Positions 8,093-17,211 of a stretch of 64,000 nt of DNA are shown piece after piece. The notes under the pieces are model-generated. The model ran no database searches, had not been told where the DNA came from, and worked only from the letters and a program-made list of their open reading frames with translations. This DNA is from Zhihengliuella alba (GTDB lineage: Bacteria; Actinomycetota; Actinomycetes; Actinomycetales; Micrococcaceae), in assembly GCF_039538765.1 (NCBI RefSeq), contig NZ_BAABCJ010000001.1:620001-684000 (forward strand), in the 5' to 3' direction. The translations under genes and the position numbers were made by a program. Numbering within the stretch: the first letter of the stretch is position 1; each line of letters starts with the position of its first letter.

Positions 8093-8132
8093 GGAGATCC
8101 CCGCACCCACCGGAGTGGGTGCGGGGATCTCC
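8093..8132 (-). terminator. rpsA terminator hairpin
   Basis: Perfect 18-bp arms (GGAGATCCCCGCACCCAC and its complement) with a 4-nt loop, 34 bp beyond the rpsA stop codon. It would separate rpsA from the secreted-protein gene on the same strand. No T tract. Confidence 0.8.
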
Positions 8133-8166
8133 GTCAGTTCAGTCGCTGGCTGGCAGCCGACGAAAC

Positions 8167-9636
8167 CTAGTTGCCGGTCAGCTTCTCGCGCAGAGCGGCG
8201 AGCGCCTCGTCGGAGGCGAGGGTGCCGGCATCGGCGACCGGGGCATCCGAGGAGTAGCTGGTCGAGGCGGACTCGGCCTTCGGCTCGGTCGCGGCGACAG
8301 TGTCCTCGGCGAGGTGCTGCGCGACCTGCTTCTTGTGGGCCTCCCAGCGCTCCTGGGCGGCAGCGTACTGCGACTCCCAGGCGGAGCGCTGCGTCTCGTA
8401 GCCCTCGAGCCACTCGTTGGTCTCCGGGTCGAAGCCCTCCGGGTACTTGTAGTTGCCCTGCTCGTCGTACTCGGCGGCCATGCCGTAGAGAGCGGGGTCG
8501 AACTCGGTGCCCTCGGGGTCGACGCCCTCGTTGGCCTGCTTGAGCGACAGCGAGATGCGGCGGCGCTCCAGGTCGATGTCGATGACCTTGACGAACAGCT
8601 CGTCGCCCACCGAGACGACCTGCTCGGCCAGCTCGACGTGGCGCACGGCCAGCTCGGAGATGTGCACGAGGCCCTCGATGCCGTCCTCGACGCGGACGAA
8701 CGCACCGAACGGAACCAGCTTGGTGACCTTGCCCGGCACGACCTGGCCCAGGGCGTGGGTGCGGGCGAAGGTCTGCCACGGATCCTCCTGCGTCGCCTTC
8801 AGCGACAGGGAGACGCGCTCGCGGTCCAGGTCCACCTCGAGGACCTCGACGGTGACCTCCTGGCCGACCTCGACAACCTCGTTCGGGTGGTCGATGTGCT
8901 TCCAGGAGAGCTCGGAGACGTGCACCAGGCCGTCGACGCCGCCCAGGTCCACGAAGGCACCGAAGTTGACGATCGAGGACACGACGCCCGGACGGACCTG
9001 GCCCTTCTCGAGCTTGTTGAGGAAGGTCGAGCGGACCTCGGACTGGGTCTGCTCGAGCCAGGCGCGGCGGGACAGGACGACGTTGTTGCGGTTCTTGTCC
9101 AGCTCGATGATCTTGGCCTCGATCTCCTGACCGATGTACGGAGCCAGGTCGCGCACGCGGCGCATCTCGACCAGCGATGCCGGCAGGAAGCCGCGCAGTC
9201 CGATATCCAGGATCAGGCCGCCCTTGACCACCTCGATGACGGTGCCGGTGACGACGCCGTCCTCTTCCTTGATCTTCTCGATGTCGCCCCAGGCACGCTC
9301 GTACTGAGCACGCTTCTTGGACAGGATCAGACGGCCTTCCTTGTCCTCCTTGGTGAGGACGAGGGCCTCGACGCTGTCGCCCACGGTGACGACCTCGCCC
9401 GGGTCGACGTCGTGCTTGATGGAGAGCTCGCGGGAAGGAATGACACCCTCGGTCTTGTAACCGATGTCGAGCAGGACTTCGTCGCGGTCGACCTTGACGA
9501 CGGTGCCCTCGACGAGGTCGCCATCATTGAAGTACTTGATGGTGGCGTCGACGGCTGCGAGGAAGTCTTCAGCGGTACCGATGTCGTTGACTGCGACCTG
9601 CGGGGTACCGGTCTTCTCGTTGGAGGTGATGGTCAT
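8167..9636 (-). CDS. rpsA: 30S ribosomal protein S1
   Basis: RNA-binding protein of the small ribosomal subunit that helps recruit mRNA. The 489-residue product contains four S1 OB-fold domains (roughly residues 35-105, 120-190, 205-275 and 290-360), visible as repeats such as GLVHVSELSW and GLVHISELAV. An acidic, low-complexity C-terminal tail follows, as in other actinobacteria. The ATG at 9636 (MTITSNEKTG) is chosen over a longer in-frame start because it matches actinobacterial S1 N-termini and because the strong promoter upstream gives a leader covering the extension. Confidence 0.97.
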   Translation of the reverse strand: MTITSNEKTGTPQVAVNDIGTAEDFLAAVDATIKYFNDGDLVEGTVVKVDRDEVLLDIGYKTEGVIPSRELSIKHDVDPGEVVTVGDSVEALVLTKEDKEGRLILSKKRAQYERAWGDIEKIKEEDGVVTGTVIEVVKGGLILDIGLRGFLPASLVEMRRVRDLAPYIGQEIEAKIIELDKNRNNVVLSRRAWLEQTQSEVRSTFLNKLEKGQVRPGVVSSIVNFGAFVDLGGVDGLVHVSELSWKHIDHPNEVVEVGQEVTVEVLEVDLDRERVSLSLKATQEDPWQTFARTHALGQVVPGKVTKLVPFGAFVRVEDGIEGLVHISELAVRHVELAEQVVSVGDELFVKVIDIDLERRRISLSLKQANEGVDPEGTEFDPALYGMAAEYDEQGNYKYPEGFDPETNEWLEGYETQRSAWESQYAAAQERWEAHKKQVAQHLAEDTVAATEPKAESASTSYSSDAPVADAGTLASDEALAALREKLTGN

Positions 9637-9757
9637 GTAGTAGGGGCTCCGATGTGGATAGTTTTGGTCAGTCGGGCAACCGGAAGTCCCGGTATGCACC
9701 GAAGTGGGTGGTCTAGCACAGATCCGCGCGCGCGAATGACGGCAGACATGCCTGTCC

Positions 9758-9786
9758 AGTCTACAGACGCGCGCGGAACCGGTCAA
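9758..9786 (-). promoter_or_regulatory. strong promoter for rpsA
   Basis: Minus-strand TTGACC (9781-9786) and TAGACT (9758-9763) are separated by 17 bp, close to consensus. Transcription from about 9751 gives a 115-nt leader before the rpsA ATG, long enough for the autoregulation known for S1 in other bacteria; that role is inference here. Confidence 0.75.
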
Positions 9787-9847
9787 AGTACACCGGGCGG
9801 CGGTCCGAAGCAAGTTGAAGGGGAAAGTTTTGAGGCCCGGCCCTGCC

Positions 9848-11137
9848 TCAGAAGTGGGTCAGGCAGTGCACGGGGCCGGTCGGCGCGAACATCCGCAGGG
9901 CGCGCTCCGCGGCCCCCGCAGCGCTCTCCCGCACCCGTCCGGCCCGGGCCAGGAGCACCGGGCTGACCCCGCCGAGATACAGGGACGCCAGGGCGGAGGC
10001 ATCGAGGACCAGGTCCGCCTGGTCCTCGGTCGGCGTGACGACGGCGTCCCCTCCGGAGACGTCCATCCGCCAGCGTCCGGCGGCCAGCTCCAGTGGGTCG
10101 CGGACCTCCAGCACGAGGCTGCCGTCGGCGCCGTAGCGGCGCGCGCGCAGGGCAGCCTCCACGTCGAGGATCCGCAGCCAGAGCATGTCCCACTCGGCCC
10201 TGGTGCGGACGCAGCGCGGATCCTCGAGCGCCCACACCAGCGGGTCGTCGGTCGGGGCGTTGTCCCACCGCACCTCCTTGACGAGGTCGAGGGAGCCCAG
10301 GAACTCCCAGAGTCCCAGGTAGGCGTCGGGGCTGGCGGCCACCAGGTCGCGCACCTCCATCGTCTCGGGCTCGTGACCCCAGCCCTTGAAGGAGTAGGTG
10401 ACGTATCCGTCCGGGGCGCCCTCGGCGTCGTAGTGGAGGGCCGCGCGCAGGGCGGTGTCCTCCGCGCCGTCCTCGCCGAGCTGGCCCGCGGCGGCGCGGT
10501 AGTACCGCTCCTGCCGATCGATCGAGCCGGCCGTCGTGGCCTGCACGCGCGCGAAGACCTCCCGGGAGATCGGTGCGAGCAGCGCGGGGACGGCTGCCTC
10601 CACGCTGCCCTCCGGGCGCTGCAGGAGACGGAACCGCTCGCCGACGTCGACGGTGACCTCCCGCTCGCCGGTGGCGACGCCGAAGCCGAAGCGCCGGTAG
10701 ATCGTGCCCTCGGAGGCGGTCAGTGCGGCGACGGCCACGCCGTCCTCCCGGCAGCGCCGCAGGTTCTCGAGCATCATCCGGCGCAGCAGGCCGCGCCGGC
10801 GATGGCTGGCACGGACCGTCACGGCCGTGATGAGCTGCGCCTCCACGGAACGCCCGGGTCCGACGTTGAGCTGCTTGCGCAGCGTGCCGAAGGTCGCGAC
10901 GGGGACGTCGGGCCCGGGCGCGCCGGGCGGGAGCGGCCCGCGCGGGTAGATGCCCGTGTAGACCCGGCCGTCGACGGCGTTGTTCTCCAACGCCTTCTCC
11001 AGGGCCGCGTCCGTCAGCGGCTTCTCGTAGAAGCCGTCGACGACGGCGTGCAGCCAGGCCGCGGATTCCTCCCGCCCCGGGTCGGCGAGCCCGGCGGCGG
11101 CGAAGGTCCTGCTCTCGTACACGTCCTCGGTCCCCAT
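9848..11137 (-). CDS. eis: Eis-type GNAT N-acetyltransferase
   Basis: A 429-residue protein with the Eis family layout: an N-terminal GNAT domain, a second GNAT-like domain and a C-terminal SCP2-like domain ending in a free phenylalanine carboxylate, which serves as catalytic base in mycobacterial Eis. The acetyl-CoA motif appears as VTVRASHRRRGLLRRMM near residue 103, followed by ASEGTIYRRFGFGVAT near 137. Eis proteins acetylate amines, including aminoglycosides and polyamines; the native substrate here is unknown. AGGAGA lies 6 nt before the ATG at 11137. It begins 24 bp after polA and is probably cotranscribed with it. Confidence 0.9.
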   Translation of the reverse strand: MGTEDVYESRTFAAAGLADPGREESAAWLHAVVDGFYEKPLTDAALEKALENNAVDGRVYTGIYPRGPLPPGAPGPDVPVATFGTLRKQLNVGPGRSVEAQLITAVTVRASHRRRGLLRRMMLENLRRCREDGVAVAALTASEGTIYRRFGFGVATGEREVTVDVGERFRLLQRPEGSVEAAVPALLAPISREVFARVQATTAGSIDRQERYYRAAAGQLGEDGAEDTALRAALHYDAEGAPDGYVTYSFKGWGHEPETMEVRDLVAASPDAYLGLWEFLGSLDLVKEVRWDNAPTDDPLVWALEDPRCVRTRAEWDMLWLRILDVEAALRARRYGADGSLVLEVRDPLELAAGRWRMDVSGGDAVVTPTEDQADLVLDASALASLYLGGVSPVLLARAGRVRESAAGAAERALRMFAPTGPVHCLTHF

Positions 11138-11161
11138 GCGGGTCTCCTTTCCTCGCTGCGG

Positions 11162-13864
11162 CTAGTGCCCGGCGTCGTGCCAGCTACGGCCGATGCCGAC
11201 CTGGACCTCGAGCGGGACAGCGAGCTCGGCCGCCGCCGCCATCCGCTCGCGCACCAGCTCCTCCAGCGCCTCGGCCTCGCCGGATGCGACCTCGAAGAGC
11301 AGTTCGTCGTGCACCTGGAGCAGCATCCGCGACTTCAGCCCGCTCTCCGCCAGGCCCTGCTGGACGCCCAGCATGGCCCGCTTGATGATGTCCGCCGCCG
11401 AGCCCTGGATCGGCGCGTTCAGCGCGGCCCGCTCCGCCATGTCGCGGAGCTGGCGATTGTCGCTGGCCAGGTCCGGGAGGTAGCGGCGGCGGCCCTCGAT
11501 GGTGGACGTGAACCCGTCCTTGCGCGCCTGCTCGACGACGCCGCGCAGGTAGTCGCGGACAGCGCCGAACCGGTTGAAGTACTCCTTCATGAGCGTGCGC
11601 GCCTCGTCGACGGAGATCTTCAACTGCTTCGAGAGCCCGAACGAGCTCAGTCCGTAGGCCAGGCCGTAGGACATGGCCTTCACCTTGGCGCGCATCTCCG
11701 AGGTGACGTCCTCCGGAGCGACGTCGAAGACGTGCGAGCCGACGAACCGGTGCAGGTCCTCGCCGTCCCGGTAGGCCTGGATCAGGCCCTCGTCGCCGGA
11801 GAGGTGCGCCATGATGCGCATCTCGATCTGCGAGTAGTCCGCGGTCAGCAGCGTCTCGTAGCCCTCGCCGACGACGAACACATCGCGGATGCGCCGGCCT
11901 GCCTCGCTGCGGACCGGGATGTTCTGCAGGTTCGGGTTCAGCGAGGACAGCCGGCCGGTCGCGGCCACCGTCTGGGCGTAGGTGGTGTGGATGCGCCCGT
12001 CCTCGGCGATCGCCTTGCGCAGCCCCTCGACCGTCTGCCGCAGCTTGGTGGCATCGCGGTAGGCCATGAGCGCCACCAGGAAGGGGTGCTGGGTCTTGAC
12101 CAGCAGGTCCTGCAGCGAGTCGGCGTCGGTGGTGTACCCGGTCTTGATCTTCTTGGTCTTCGGCAGCTCGAGCTCCTCGAACAGCACCACCTGGAGCTGC
12201 TTCGGGGAGCTGAGGTTCACCTCGTGCCCGATCGCGGCGTAGGCCTCCTGCGTCGCCTGATCGATGGTCCGCGTGAAGTCCTCGAGGAGCTCGTCCAGCC
12301 GGTCGACGTCGACAGCGATGCCGGTCCGCTCCATGTCCGCCAGGATCACGGACAGCGGCAGCTCCATCTCCTTGAGCAGCAGCGCGGCCCCGCGCTGGAG
12401 CACCTGCCCCGCGAGGTACTCGCTGAGCAGATTGACCAGATGCGCCGCCCGGACCGCGGGCGCGGCCGGATCGGCTCCGAAGTCGAAGGCCTGCTGGCCC
12501 TGGCCGGCGCTCTCGGGCGCCTCGAGCGACATGCGCAGGTGGACCTGCGCGATGTCGGCGAGTTCGTGGCTGCGGCGGTCCGGCTGGATCAGGTAGGCGC
12601 TGATCATGGTGTCGTCGACGACGCCGGCCAGCGGCAGGCCGCGCTCGGCCAGCAGCTTGTAGGCGCGCTTGAAGTCGTGGACGGCCTTGGGCACCGACTC
12701 GGAGCCGAGGATCCCGGCCACGGCCTGCTCCGTGGCCGCATCCGCTGCCTCCAGGTCGAGGTACGCGGTCGCGTCGTCGGCGGCGAAGGCCAGCCCCACG
12801 ACGTCGTGACCGCCGTCGCCGAGCTCGGCGGTCGCGACGTGGAGGCCGACGTTCTGCCCCGCGTTGGAGGCGAACCACTCCGCGACGGCGTCGGCGGTGG
12901 ACAGCCGCGCCAGCTCTGGCATCGGCTCCTCCTCCACGCTTACCTCCTCCTCGCCGAAGAGGTCGAACAGCCGCTTGCGGAGCGTGTTGAACTGCAGGGT
13001 GTCGAAGAGCTCCTCGACGGCCTCGCGGTTGGGGCGCGAGAGCTCGAGCGCCTCGAACGTCACCGGAAGGTCCATGTCCCGCAGCAGCTCGTTGAGCCGG
13101 CGGTTCCGCTTGACGTCGTCGACGTGGGCGCGCAGCGAGTCGCCGACCTTGCCCTTGATCGAGTCGATGTTCTCCAGGACCCCGTCGAGGCTGCCGTAGA
13201 GGTTCAGCCACTTGGCGGCCGTCTTCGGGCCCACCCCCGGGACGCCCGGGAGGTTGTCCGCCGTCTCGCCGACGAGCGCGGCGAGGTCGGAGTAGCGCTC
13301 CGGGCGGACGAAGTACTTCGCCTCCACCGCGTCGCCGTCCATCGGCGGGATGTCGGAGATGCCCTTCTTCGGGTAGAGGACCTTCGTCCTGTCGCTGATC
13401 AGCTGGAAGGCGTCGCGGTCGCCGGAGACGACGAGGACGTCGGCGCCGGCCTGCTCCCCGCGCGCGGCGAGCGTCGCGATGATGTCGTCGGCCTCGAAGC
13501 CGTCCACGGAGAGGTGGGCGATGTTCATCGCCTCCATGACCTTCTGGATCAGGTCGATCTGGCCGTGGAACTCCTCGGGCGTCTTGTTTCGGCCGCCCTT
13601 GTACTCGGTGTACTCCTCGCTGCGGAACGTCGGCGTGTCCAGGTCGAACGCGACGCCGATGTGGCTCGGCCGGTGGTCGGCGATCATGCGGATCAGCATC
13701 GACACGAACCCGTAGACGGCGTTGGTGTGCTGGCCGGTGTCCGTGGAGAAGTTCTCCGGCGGCAGCGCGTAGAAGGCACGGAAGGCCATGGAGTGGCCGT
13801 CGATCACCAGGAGGCGCTGCGGGATGTCGGGCGAGGATGTAGAAGTCACGTCTGAGCTGCTCAC
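11162..13864 (-). CDS. polA: DNA polymerase I
   Basis: Repair and Okazaki-fragment processing polymerase of 900 residues. The N-terminal 5'-3' nuclease domain spans about 15-300, a 3'-5' exonuclease-like domain about 315-500, and the polymerase domain from about 515. Motif A (ADYSQIEMRIMAH), motif B (KAMSYGLAYGLSSFG) and motif C (QVHDELLFEV) are intact. The exonuclease-like domain lacks the acidic Exo I pair (the region reads GLHVATAELG), so proofreading is probably absent, as in other actinobacterial PolA. The GTG at 13864 follows TAAGGT (13871-13876) by 6 nt, suggesting a leaderless message. Confidence 0.98.
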   Translation of the reverse strand: MSSSDVTSTSSPDIPQRLLVIDGHSMAFRAFYALPPENFSTDTGQHTNAVYGFVSMLIRMIADHRPSHIGVAFDLDTPTFRSEEYTEYKGGRNKTPEEFHGQIDLIQKVMEAMNIAHLSVDGFEADDIIATLAARGEQAGADVLVVSGDRDAFQLISDRTKVLYPKKGISDIPPMDGDAVEAKYFVRPERYSDLAALVGETADNLPGVPGVGPKTAAKWLNLYGSLDGVLENIDSIKGKVGDSLRAHVDDVKRNRRLNELLRDMDLPVTFEALELSRPNREAVEELFDTLQFNTLRKRLFDLFGEEEVSVEEEPMPELARLSTADAVAEWFASNAGQNVGLHVATAELGDGGHDVVGLAFAADDATAYLDLEAADAATEQAVAGILGSESVPKAVHDFKRAYKLLAERGLPLAGVVDDTMISAYLIQPDRRSHELADIAQVHLRMSLEAPESAGQGQQAFDFGADPAAPAVRAAHLVNLLSEYLAGQVLQRGAALLLKEMELPLSVILADMERTGIAVDVDRLDELLEDFTRTIDQATQEAYAAIGHEVNLSSPKQLQVVLFEELELPKTKKIKTGYTTDADSLQDLLVKTQHPFLVALMAYRDATKLRQTVEGLRKAIAEDGRIHTTYAQTVAATGRLSSLNPNLQNIPVRSEAGRRIRDVFVVGEGYETLLTADYSQIEMRIMAHLSGDEGLIQAYRDGEDLHRFVGSHVFDVAPEDVTSEMRAKVKAMSYGLAYGLSSFGLSKQLKISVDEARTLMKEYFNRFGAVRDYLRGVVEQARKDGFTSTIEGRRRYLPDLASDNRQLRDMAERAALNAPIQGSAADIIKRAMLGVQQGLAESGLKSRMLLQVHDELLFEVASGEAEALEELVRERMAAAAELAVPLEVQVGIGRSWHDAGH

Positions 13865-13923
13865 GCGACCACCTTACGGGAACGCCCCCGCGACCGGGAT
13901 CCCGGTCCGTGCGTCCGGACGGA

Positions 13924-14484
13924 TCAGTCGCGCGCGTCGTCCGCCGGCGGCTTCACGACGTCGTACGAGTCCTCCACGACGCCGGAGCCGAAGGCCCGGC
14001 TCCCCGTGCGCTCCAGCGCGATGTGGCCCCGGGTCGCGAAGAGGCGGCGGCCTCCGCCGAGGATCACGGGGACGGTGGTGAGGACGAGCTGGTCCACGTG
14101 GCCGGCCTCGATCATCTGGCCGGCGAGCGAGCCGCCGCCCATGACCCAGACGTCCTTGGCCCCCGCGGCGTCCGCGATGTCCGGGGCCCACTCCGACGGC
14201 TCGCCGCGCACGAACGTGATGTCCGCGTCCGGCACGGCCGGGAGCTCCCGATGGGTGAACACCCAGGCCGGCATCTCAGCGTAGGGCCAGACGGGGCTGT
14301 GGGACAGGAGCCACGTGTAGGTGGCGGCTCCCATGACGACGGCGCCGACCTGCTCGAAGAACTCGTTCATCGCGGGCTCGACGCCCTCGGCCTCCTCGAA
14401 CGGGGTGAGCCAGTCGAGGGACTCGTGCTCGTCGGCGATGTACCCGTCCACGGAAGCGGCGACATAGTAGCGGAAACGCGTCAT
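13924..14484 (-). CDS. dihydrofolate reductase-like (RibD C-terminal domain) family protein
   Basis: A single-domain 186-residue protein of the DHFR-like/RibD-C fold, as in YwjB and YyaP proteins. Hallmarks are VAASVDGYIA near residue 9, VVMGAATYTWLL near 48, the NADPH-loop segment VMGGGSLAGQMIEAG near 112, and TTVPVILGGGRRLF near 136. Substrate is unknown; relatives act in pterin or flavin reduction or are of uncertain function. The ATG at 14484 follows TAGGCT (14491-14496) by 6 nt, so it appears leaderless and independently transcribed. Confidence 0.88.
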   Translation of the reverse strand: MTRFRYYVAASVDGYIADEHESLDWLTPFEEAEGVEPAMNEFFEQVGAVVMGAATYTWLLSHSPVWPYAEMPAWVFTHRELPAVPDADITFVRGEPSEWAPDIADAAGAKDVWVMGGGSLAGQMIEAGHVDQLVLTTVPVILGGGRRLFATRGHIALERTGSRAFGSGVVEDSYDVVKPPADDARD

Positions 14485-14530
14485 GCGGCCAGCCTAGGGC
14501 ACCGGGTGGGACCCTGCCAGAAGTCCCCCG

Positions 14531-14764
14531 CTAGTGGGGCGCCCCGCCGAACTGGGGGACGATCAGGTAGATGCCGAAGAGCACGGCCGCGAGGCTGGCC
14601 GCGTAGCAGGCGTACATCCCGAGACGGGCGACCCCGGCGCGGGCTCCGCCGTCGTTCGCCAGGGCCTGCAGGCGCACCGCCGTGGAGAAGAGGGTGACGA
14701 TCGCGATGGCGGCCAGCCAGGTGGCTCCGGCGACCTGGACGAATGCGAACCAGTCGATGCTCAT
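14531..14764 (-). CDS. small membrane protein coupled to the phosphate transporter
   Basis: A 77-residue product with two predicted membrane helices (about 8-30 and 48-70). The ATG at 14764 overlaps the stop codon of the phosphate transporter as ATGA, so both are translated from one message. Short two-helix proteins directly after Pit transporters occur in actinobacteria; an accessory role for the transporter is inference from context only. Confidence 0.8.
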   Translation of the reverse strand: MSIDWFAFVQVAGATWLAAIAIVTLFSTAVRLQALANDGGARAGVARLGMYACYAASLAAVLFGIYLIVPQFGGAPH

Positions 14765-16050
14765 CGGTTGCCCTCCGTGGTGTGGTCCTGCTGCGCGCCC
14801 GGTGCGGTGTCCGCTCCAGCGCGGCTGGAGGCCAGAGCCGCCTCTCGCTCCGTCCGCTTGCGACGGAGCTTGCGCTCGCGCTTGCTCGGGATGTCGACGG
14901 CCTGAGCCGCGTCCTCCACCTCGACCGCGTTGTGGTGGCCGACGCGGTCCTTGCGGGAGAGGTACCAGATGAACAGCAGAGCACCGATGCCGACGACCGT
15001 CACCAGCGCGAGGCCCCACGCGCCCAGATGGGCGGTGAAGGCGGCCAGCGCGCCGACGGCGCCGGCGGCGGGCAGGGTCAGGAGCCATCCGAGCCCGACG
15101 CGTCCGGCGACGCCCCAGCGGACGTGGGCGCCCTTGCGGCCGAGCCCCGATCCGATCACGGACCCGGAGGCCACCTGCGTGGTGGACAGGGCGAAGCCCA
15201 GGTGGGACGAGGCGAGGATGGCGACGCCGGTGCTGACCTCGGCGGCGAAGCCCTGCGCGGGCTTCACCTCGGTCAGTCCGGCCCCCATCGTGCGGATGAT
15301 CCGCCAGCCGCCGGCGTACGTGCCCAGCGCGATCGCCAGGGCACAGGCCACGACGACCCAGAACTGCGGTCCCGTGCCGGCGGCCTGGGCGCCGGAGGCG
15401 ATCAGGGTCAGCGTGATGACACCCATCGTCTTCTGCGCGTCGTTGGTGCCGTGCGAGAGCGCCACGAGCGAGGAGGAGAAGATCTGGCCCACGCGGAACC
15501 CGCCCCGCTTGGGGCTGGTCCCGGCCTGGCGTTTGGTGATCCGGTACGCCAAGCGGGTGCAGACGAAGGCGGACACACCGACGATCAACGGGGCCAGGAG
15601 GGCGGGCAGGATCACCTTGGAGAGCAGGACCGCATAGGACACCGCGCCGAATCCGGCGCCGACGATCGCGGCGCCGATCAGGCCGCCGAAGAGAGCGTGC
15701 GAGCTGGAGGAGGGCAGGCCGAGCAGCCACGTCACCATGTTCCAGAGGACGGCGCCCATGAGGCCGGCGTAGATCATCTCCGGTGTGATGGCGATGCCGC
15801 CGTCCCCCTCGCGGATCAGCCCGCCGGAGATCGTCTTGGCGACCTCGGTGGAGAGGAAGGCCCCCACGAGATTCAGGACGGCGGCGAGCGCGACGGCGGC
15901 CTTCGGCTTGATCGCCCCCGTCGCGATCGGCGTCGCCATGGCGTTCGCGGTGTCGTGGAAGCCATTGGTGAAGTCGAAGAAGAGCGCCAGCCCGATGACG
16001 AGCACGACGATCAGCGTTAGGTCCATCGGGAGCCAATCTGAGGGGGACAC
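14761..16050 (-). CDS. pit: inorganic phosphate transporter, PiT family
   Basis: A cation-coupled low-affinity phosphate permease of 429 residues in the cytoplasmic membrane. It carries the PiT signature FDFTNGFHDTANAMA near the N-terminus, GLPSSSSHALFGGLIGA near 113, and the repeated half-signature LSHGTNDAQKTMGV near 202, reflecting the internal duplication of the family. A large charged tail (KRERKLRRKRTEREA) ends the protein. Two starts are possible: GTG at 16050 or ATG at 16026 (MDLTLIVVLV), the latter matching relatives. TAGGAT lies upstream at 16066-16071. Confidence 0.94.
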   Translation of the reverse strand: MSPSDWLPMDLTLIVVLVIGLALFFDFTNGFHDTANAMATPIATGAIKPKAAVALAAVLNLVGAFLSTEVAKTISGGLIREGDGGIAITPEMIYAGLMGAVLWNMVTWLLGLPSSSSHALFGGLIGAAIVGAGFGAVSYAVLLSKVILPALLAPLIVGVSAFVCTRLAYRITKRQAGTSPKRGGFRVGQIFSSSLVALSHGTNDAQKTMGVITLTLIASGAQAAGTGPQFWVVVACALAIALGTYAGGWRIIRTMGAGLTEVKPAQGFAAEVSTGVAILASSHLGFALSTTQVASGSVIGSGLGRKGAHVRWGVAGRVGLGWLLTLPAAGAVGALAAFTAHLGAWGLALVTVVGIGALLFIWYLSRKDRVGHHNAVEVEDAAQAVDIPSKRERKLRRKRTEREAALASSRAGADTAPGAQQDHTTEGNR

Positions 16051-16180
16051 TTCCGGGCGGCTGCCATCCTATCCCGGGGCAGTCCGGGCCGACCGTCGGG
16101 GAAGGGCCGTGCAACCGGTCCCCCGCTGTGCACTTCCTCACGGCCGGGGCCGGGCCTGGGACCGGGCCGTAGCATGCGAG

Positions 16181-16218
16181 AGGCCTCCCTCCCCTTGACT
16201 TCAAAGGGAAGGAGGCCT
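16181..16218 (-). terminator. tRNA-Leu terminator hairpin
   Basis: Arms AGGCCTCCTTCCC and GGGAGGGAGGCCT (minus strand, one mismatch) with a 12-nt loop, directly after the 3' end of the tRNA-Leu gene. Confidence 0.65.
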
Positions 16219-16222
16219 GAAG

Positions 16223-16304
16223 TGCCCGAGGTGGGACTCGAACCCACACGGTTTTACCCGCCGCATTTTGAGTGCGGTGCGTCTGCCGATTCCGCCACTC
16301 GGGC
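16223..16304 (-). tRNA. tRNA-Leu (anticodon CAA)
   Basis: On the minus strand the 7-bp acceptor stem GCCCGAG/CTCGGGC with discriminator A, the anticodon stem CCGCA/TGCGG around the loop CTCAAAA (anticodon CAA, reading UUG), a long class II variable arm and a T arm with GGTTCGAGTCC are all present. The gene is 82 nt and CCA is not encoded. A hairpin terminator follows. Confidence 0.97.
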
Positions 16305-16447
16305 CGGTCGCCGGCCGTGCCCACCGGCCGAGCCGGTGACGCCGTACGGTGCCGTTGCAGGAATCAAGACTACCTCCCGATAGGCTTGTGGGCAGAATCC
16401 ACCGTTGCCACCCACTCCCCCGCCGGGAGCCCCCAGGAGGAACACCC

Positions 16448-17053
16448 ATGTCGCAGACCGCACCCGAGCAGCCCCCGACGTCGCGCCCGCGCCGCGTGAT
16501 CGTCGCGGAGGACGAGACCCTGATCCGCCTCGACATCGTCGAGATCCTCCAGGGCGAGGGCTACGAAGTGGTCGCCGAGGCGGACAACGGCGAGAAGGCG
16601 ATCGAGCTCGCCCGCGAGCACAGGCCGGATCTGGTCCTCATGGACGTCAAGATGCCGGTCATGGACGGCATCACGGCCGCCGAGACGATCGTCAAGGAGC
16701 GCATCGCCCCCGTGGTGCTGCTGACCGCCTTCAGTCAGAAGGAGTTGGTGGAGCGCGCCCGCGAGGCCGGCGCCATGGCGTACGTCGTCAAGCCGTTCAC
16801 GCCGTCCGAGCTGATCCCGGCGATCGAGGTCGCCGCAGCGCGGCACGACGAGCTGATCGCGCTCGAGCAGGAGGTGGGCTCGCTGCAGGAGCAGTTCGAG
16901 ACCCGGAAGCTCGTCGAGCGCGCCAAGAGCGTGCTGACCACCAAGATGGGACTCTCCGAGCCGGAGGCGTTCCGCTGGATCCAGAAGACGTCGATGGACC
17001 GCCGGCTGAGCATGCGCGAGGTCGCCGAGACGATCCTGGCCCAGGTCAAGTAG
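16448..17053 (+). CDS. pdtaR: ANTAR-domain response regulator (PdtaR type)
   Basis: A 201-residue two-domain regulator. The N-terminal receiver domain (about 15-130) has the acidic pocket EDE near 21-23, the phospho-acceptor Asp66 in LMDVKMPVMDG, and the conserved Thr and Lys (LLTAF, VVKPF). The C-terminal ANTAR domain (about 135-198) includes KSVLTTKMGLSEPEAFRWIQ and the surrounding helices. ANTAR proteins bind paired RNA hexaloop stems and act as antiterminators; PdtaR is the actinobacterial relative partnered by a PdtaS histidine kinase, not seen here. AGGAGG lies 8-9 nt before the ATG at 16448, and TAGGCT at 16380-16385 is a possible -10 box. Confidence 0.94.
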   Translation: MSQTAPEQPPTSRPRRVIVAEDETLIRLDIVEILQGEGYEVVAEADNGEKAIELAREHRPDLVLMDVKMPVMDGITAAETIVKERIAPVVLLTAFSQKELVERAREAGAMAYVVKPFTPSELIPAIEVAAARHDELIALEQEVGSLQEQFETRKLVERAKSVLTTKMGLSEPEAFRWIQKTSMDRRLSMREVAETILAQVK

Positions 17054-17055
17054 AT

Positions 17056-17093
17056 GCCAGCCGCGGTCGGGCAGCGCCCCGGCCGCGGCTGGC
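17056..17093 (+). terminator. hairpin after the ANTAR regulator gene
   Basis: Perfect 11-bp arms GCCAGCCGCGG and CCGCGGCTGGC with a 16-nt loop begin 3 nt after the stop codon. It is the first of two hairpins between this gene and the convergent pyk gene. Confidence 0.6.
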
Positions 17094-17147
17094 GCACCGG
17101 TCCCGACCGGGCGGCCCTCCTCGCGAGGGCAGGTCCGGCGGCCGGGA

Positions 17148-17196
17148 ACGTCGAAGGCCGGTCACCCCCGCGGAGGGGGTGACCGGCCTTCGACGT
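17148..17196. terminator. bidirectional terminator between the ANTAR regulator and pyk
   Basis: Perfect 22-bp arms (17148-17169 and 17175-17196) around a 5-nt loop. The hairpin is symmetric, has no T tract, and can stop transcription from both convergent genes; it lies 16 bp beyond the pyk stop codon. Confidence 0.85.
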
Positions 17197-17211
17197 CTCA
17201 GGGCCTGACGC

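Noticed and set aside
8057..8170. Short plus-strand frame (about 37 codons) after GGGAGG near 8031
   Set aside because: It runs through both arms of the rpsA terminator and into the rpsA 3' end, and the spacing to GGGAGG is too long.
9815..13855. Very long open frame on the plus strand antisense to polA and the Eis-type gene
   Set aside because: Its composition (Leu/Arg/Val/Asp-rich, no domains) is what the complement of GC-rich coding sequence gives; polA motifs on the opposite strand are unambiguous.
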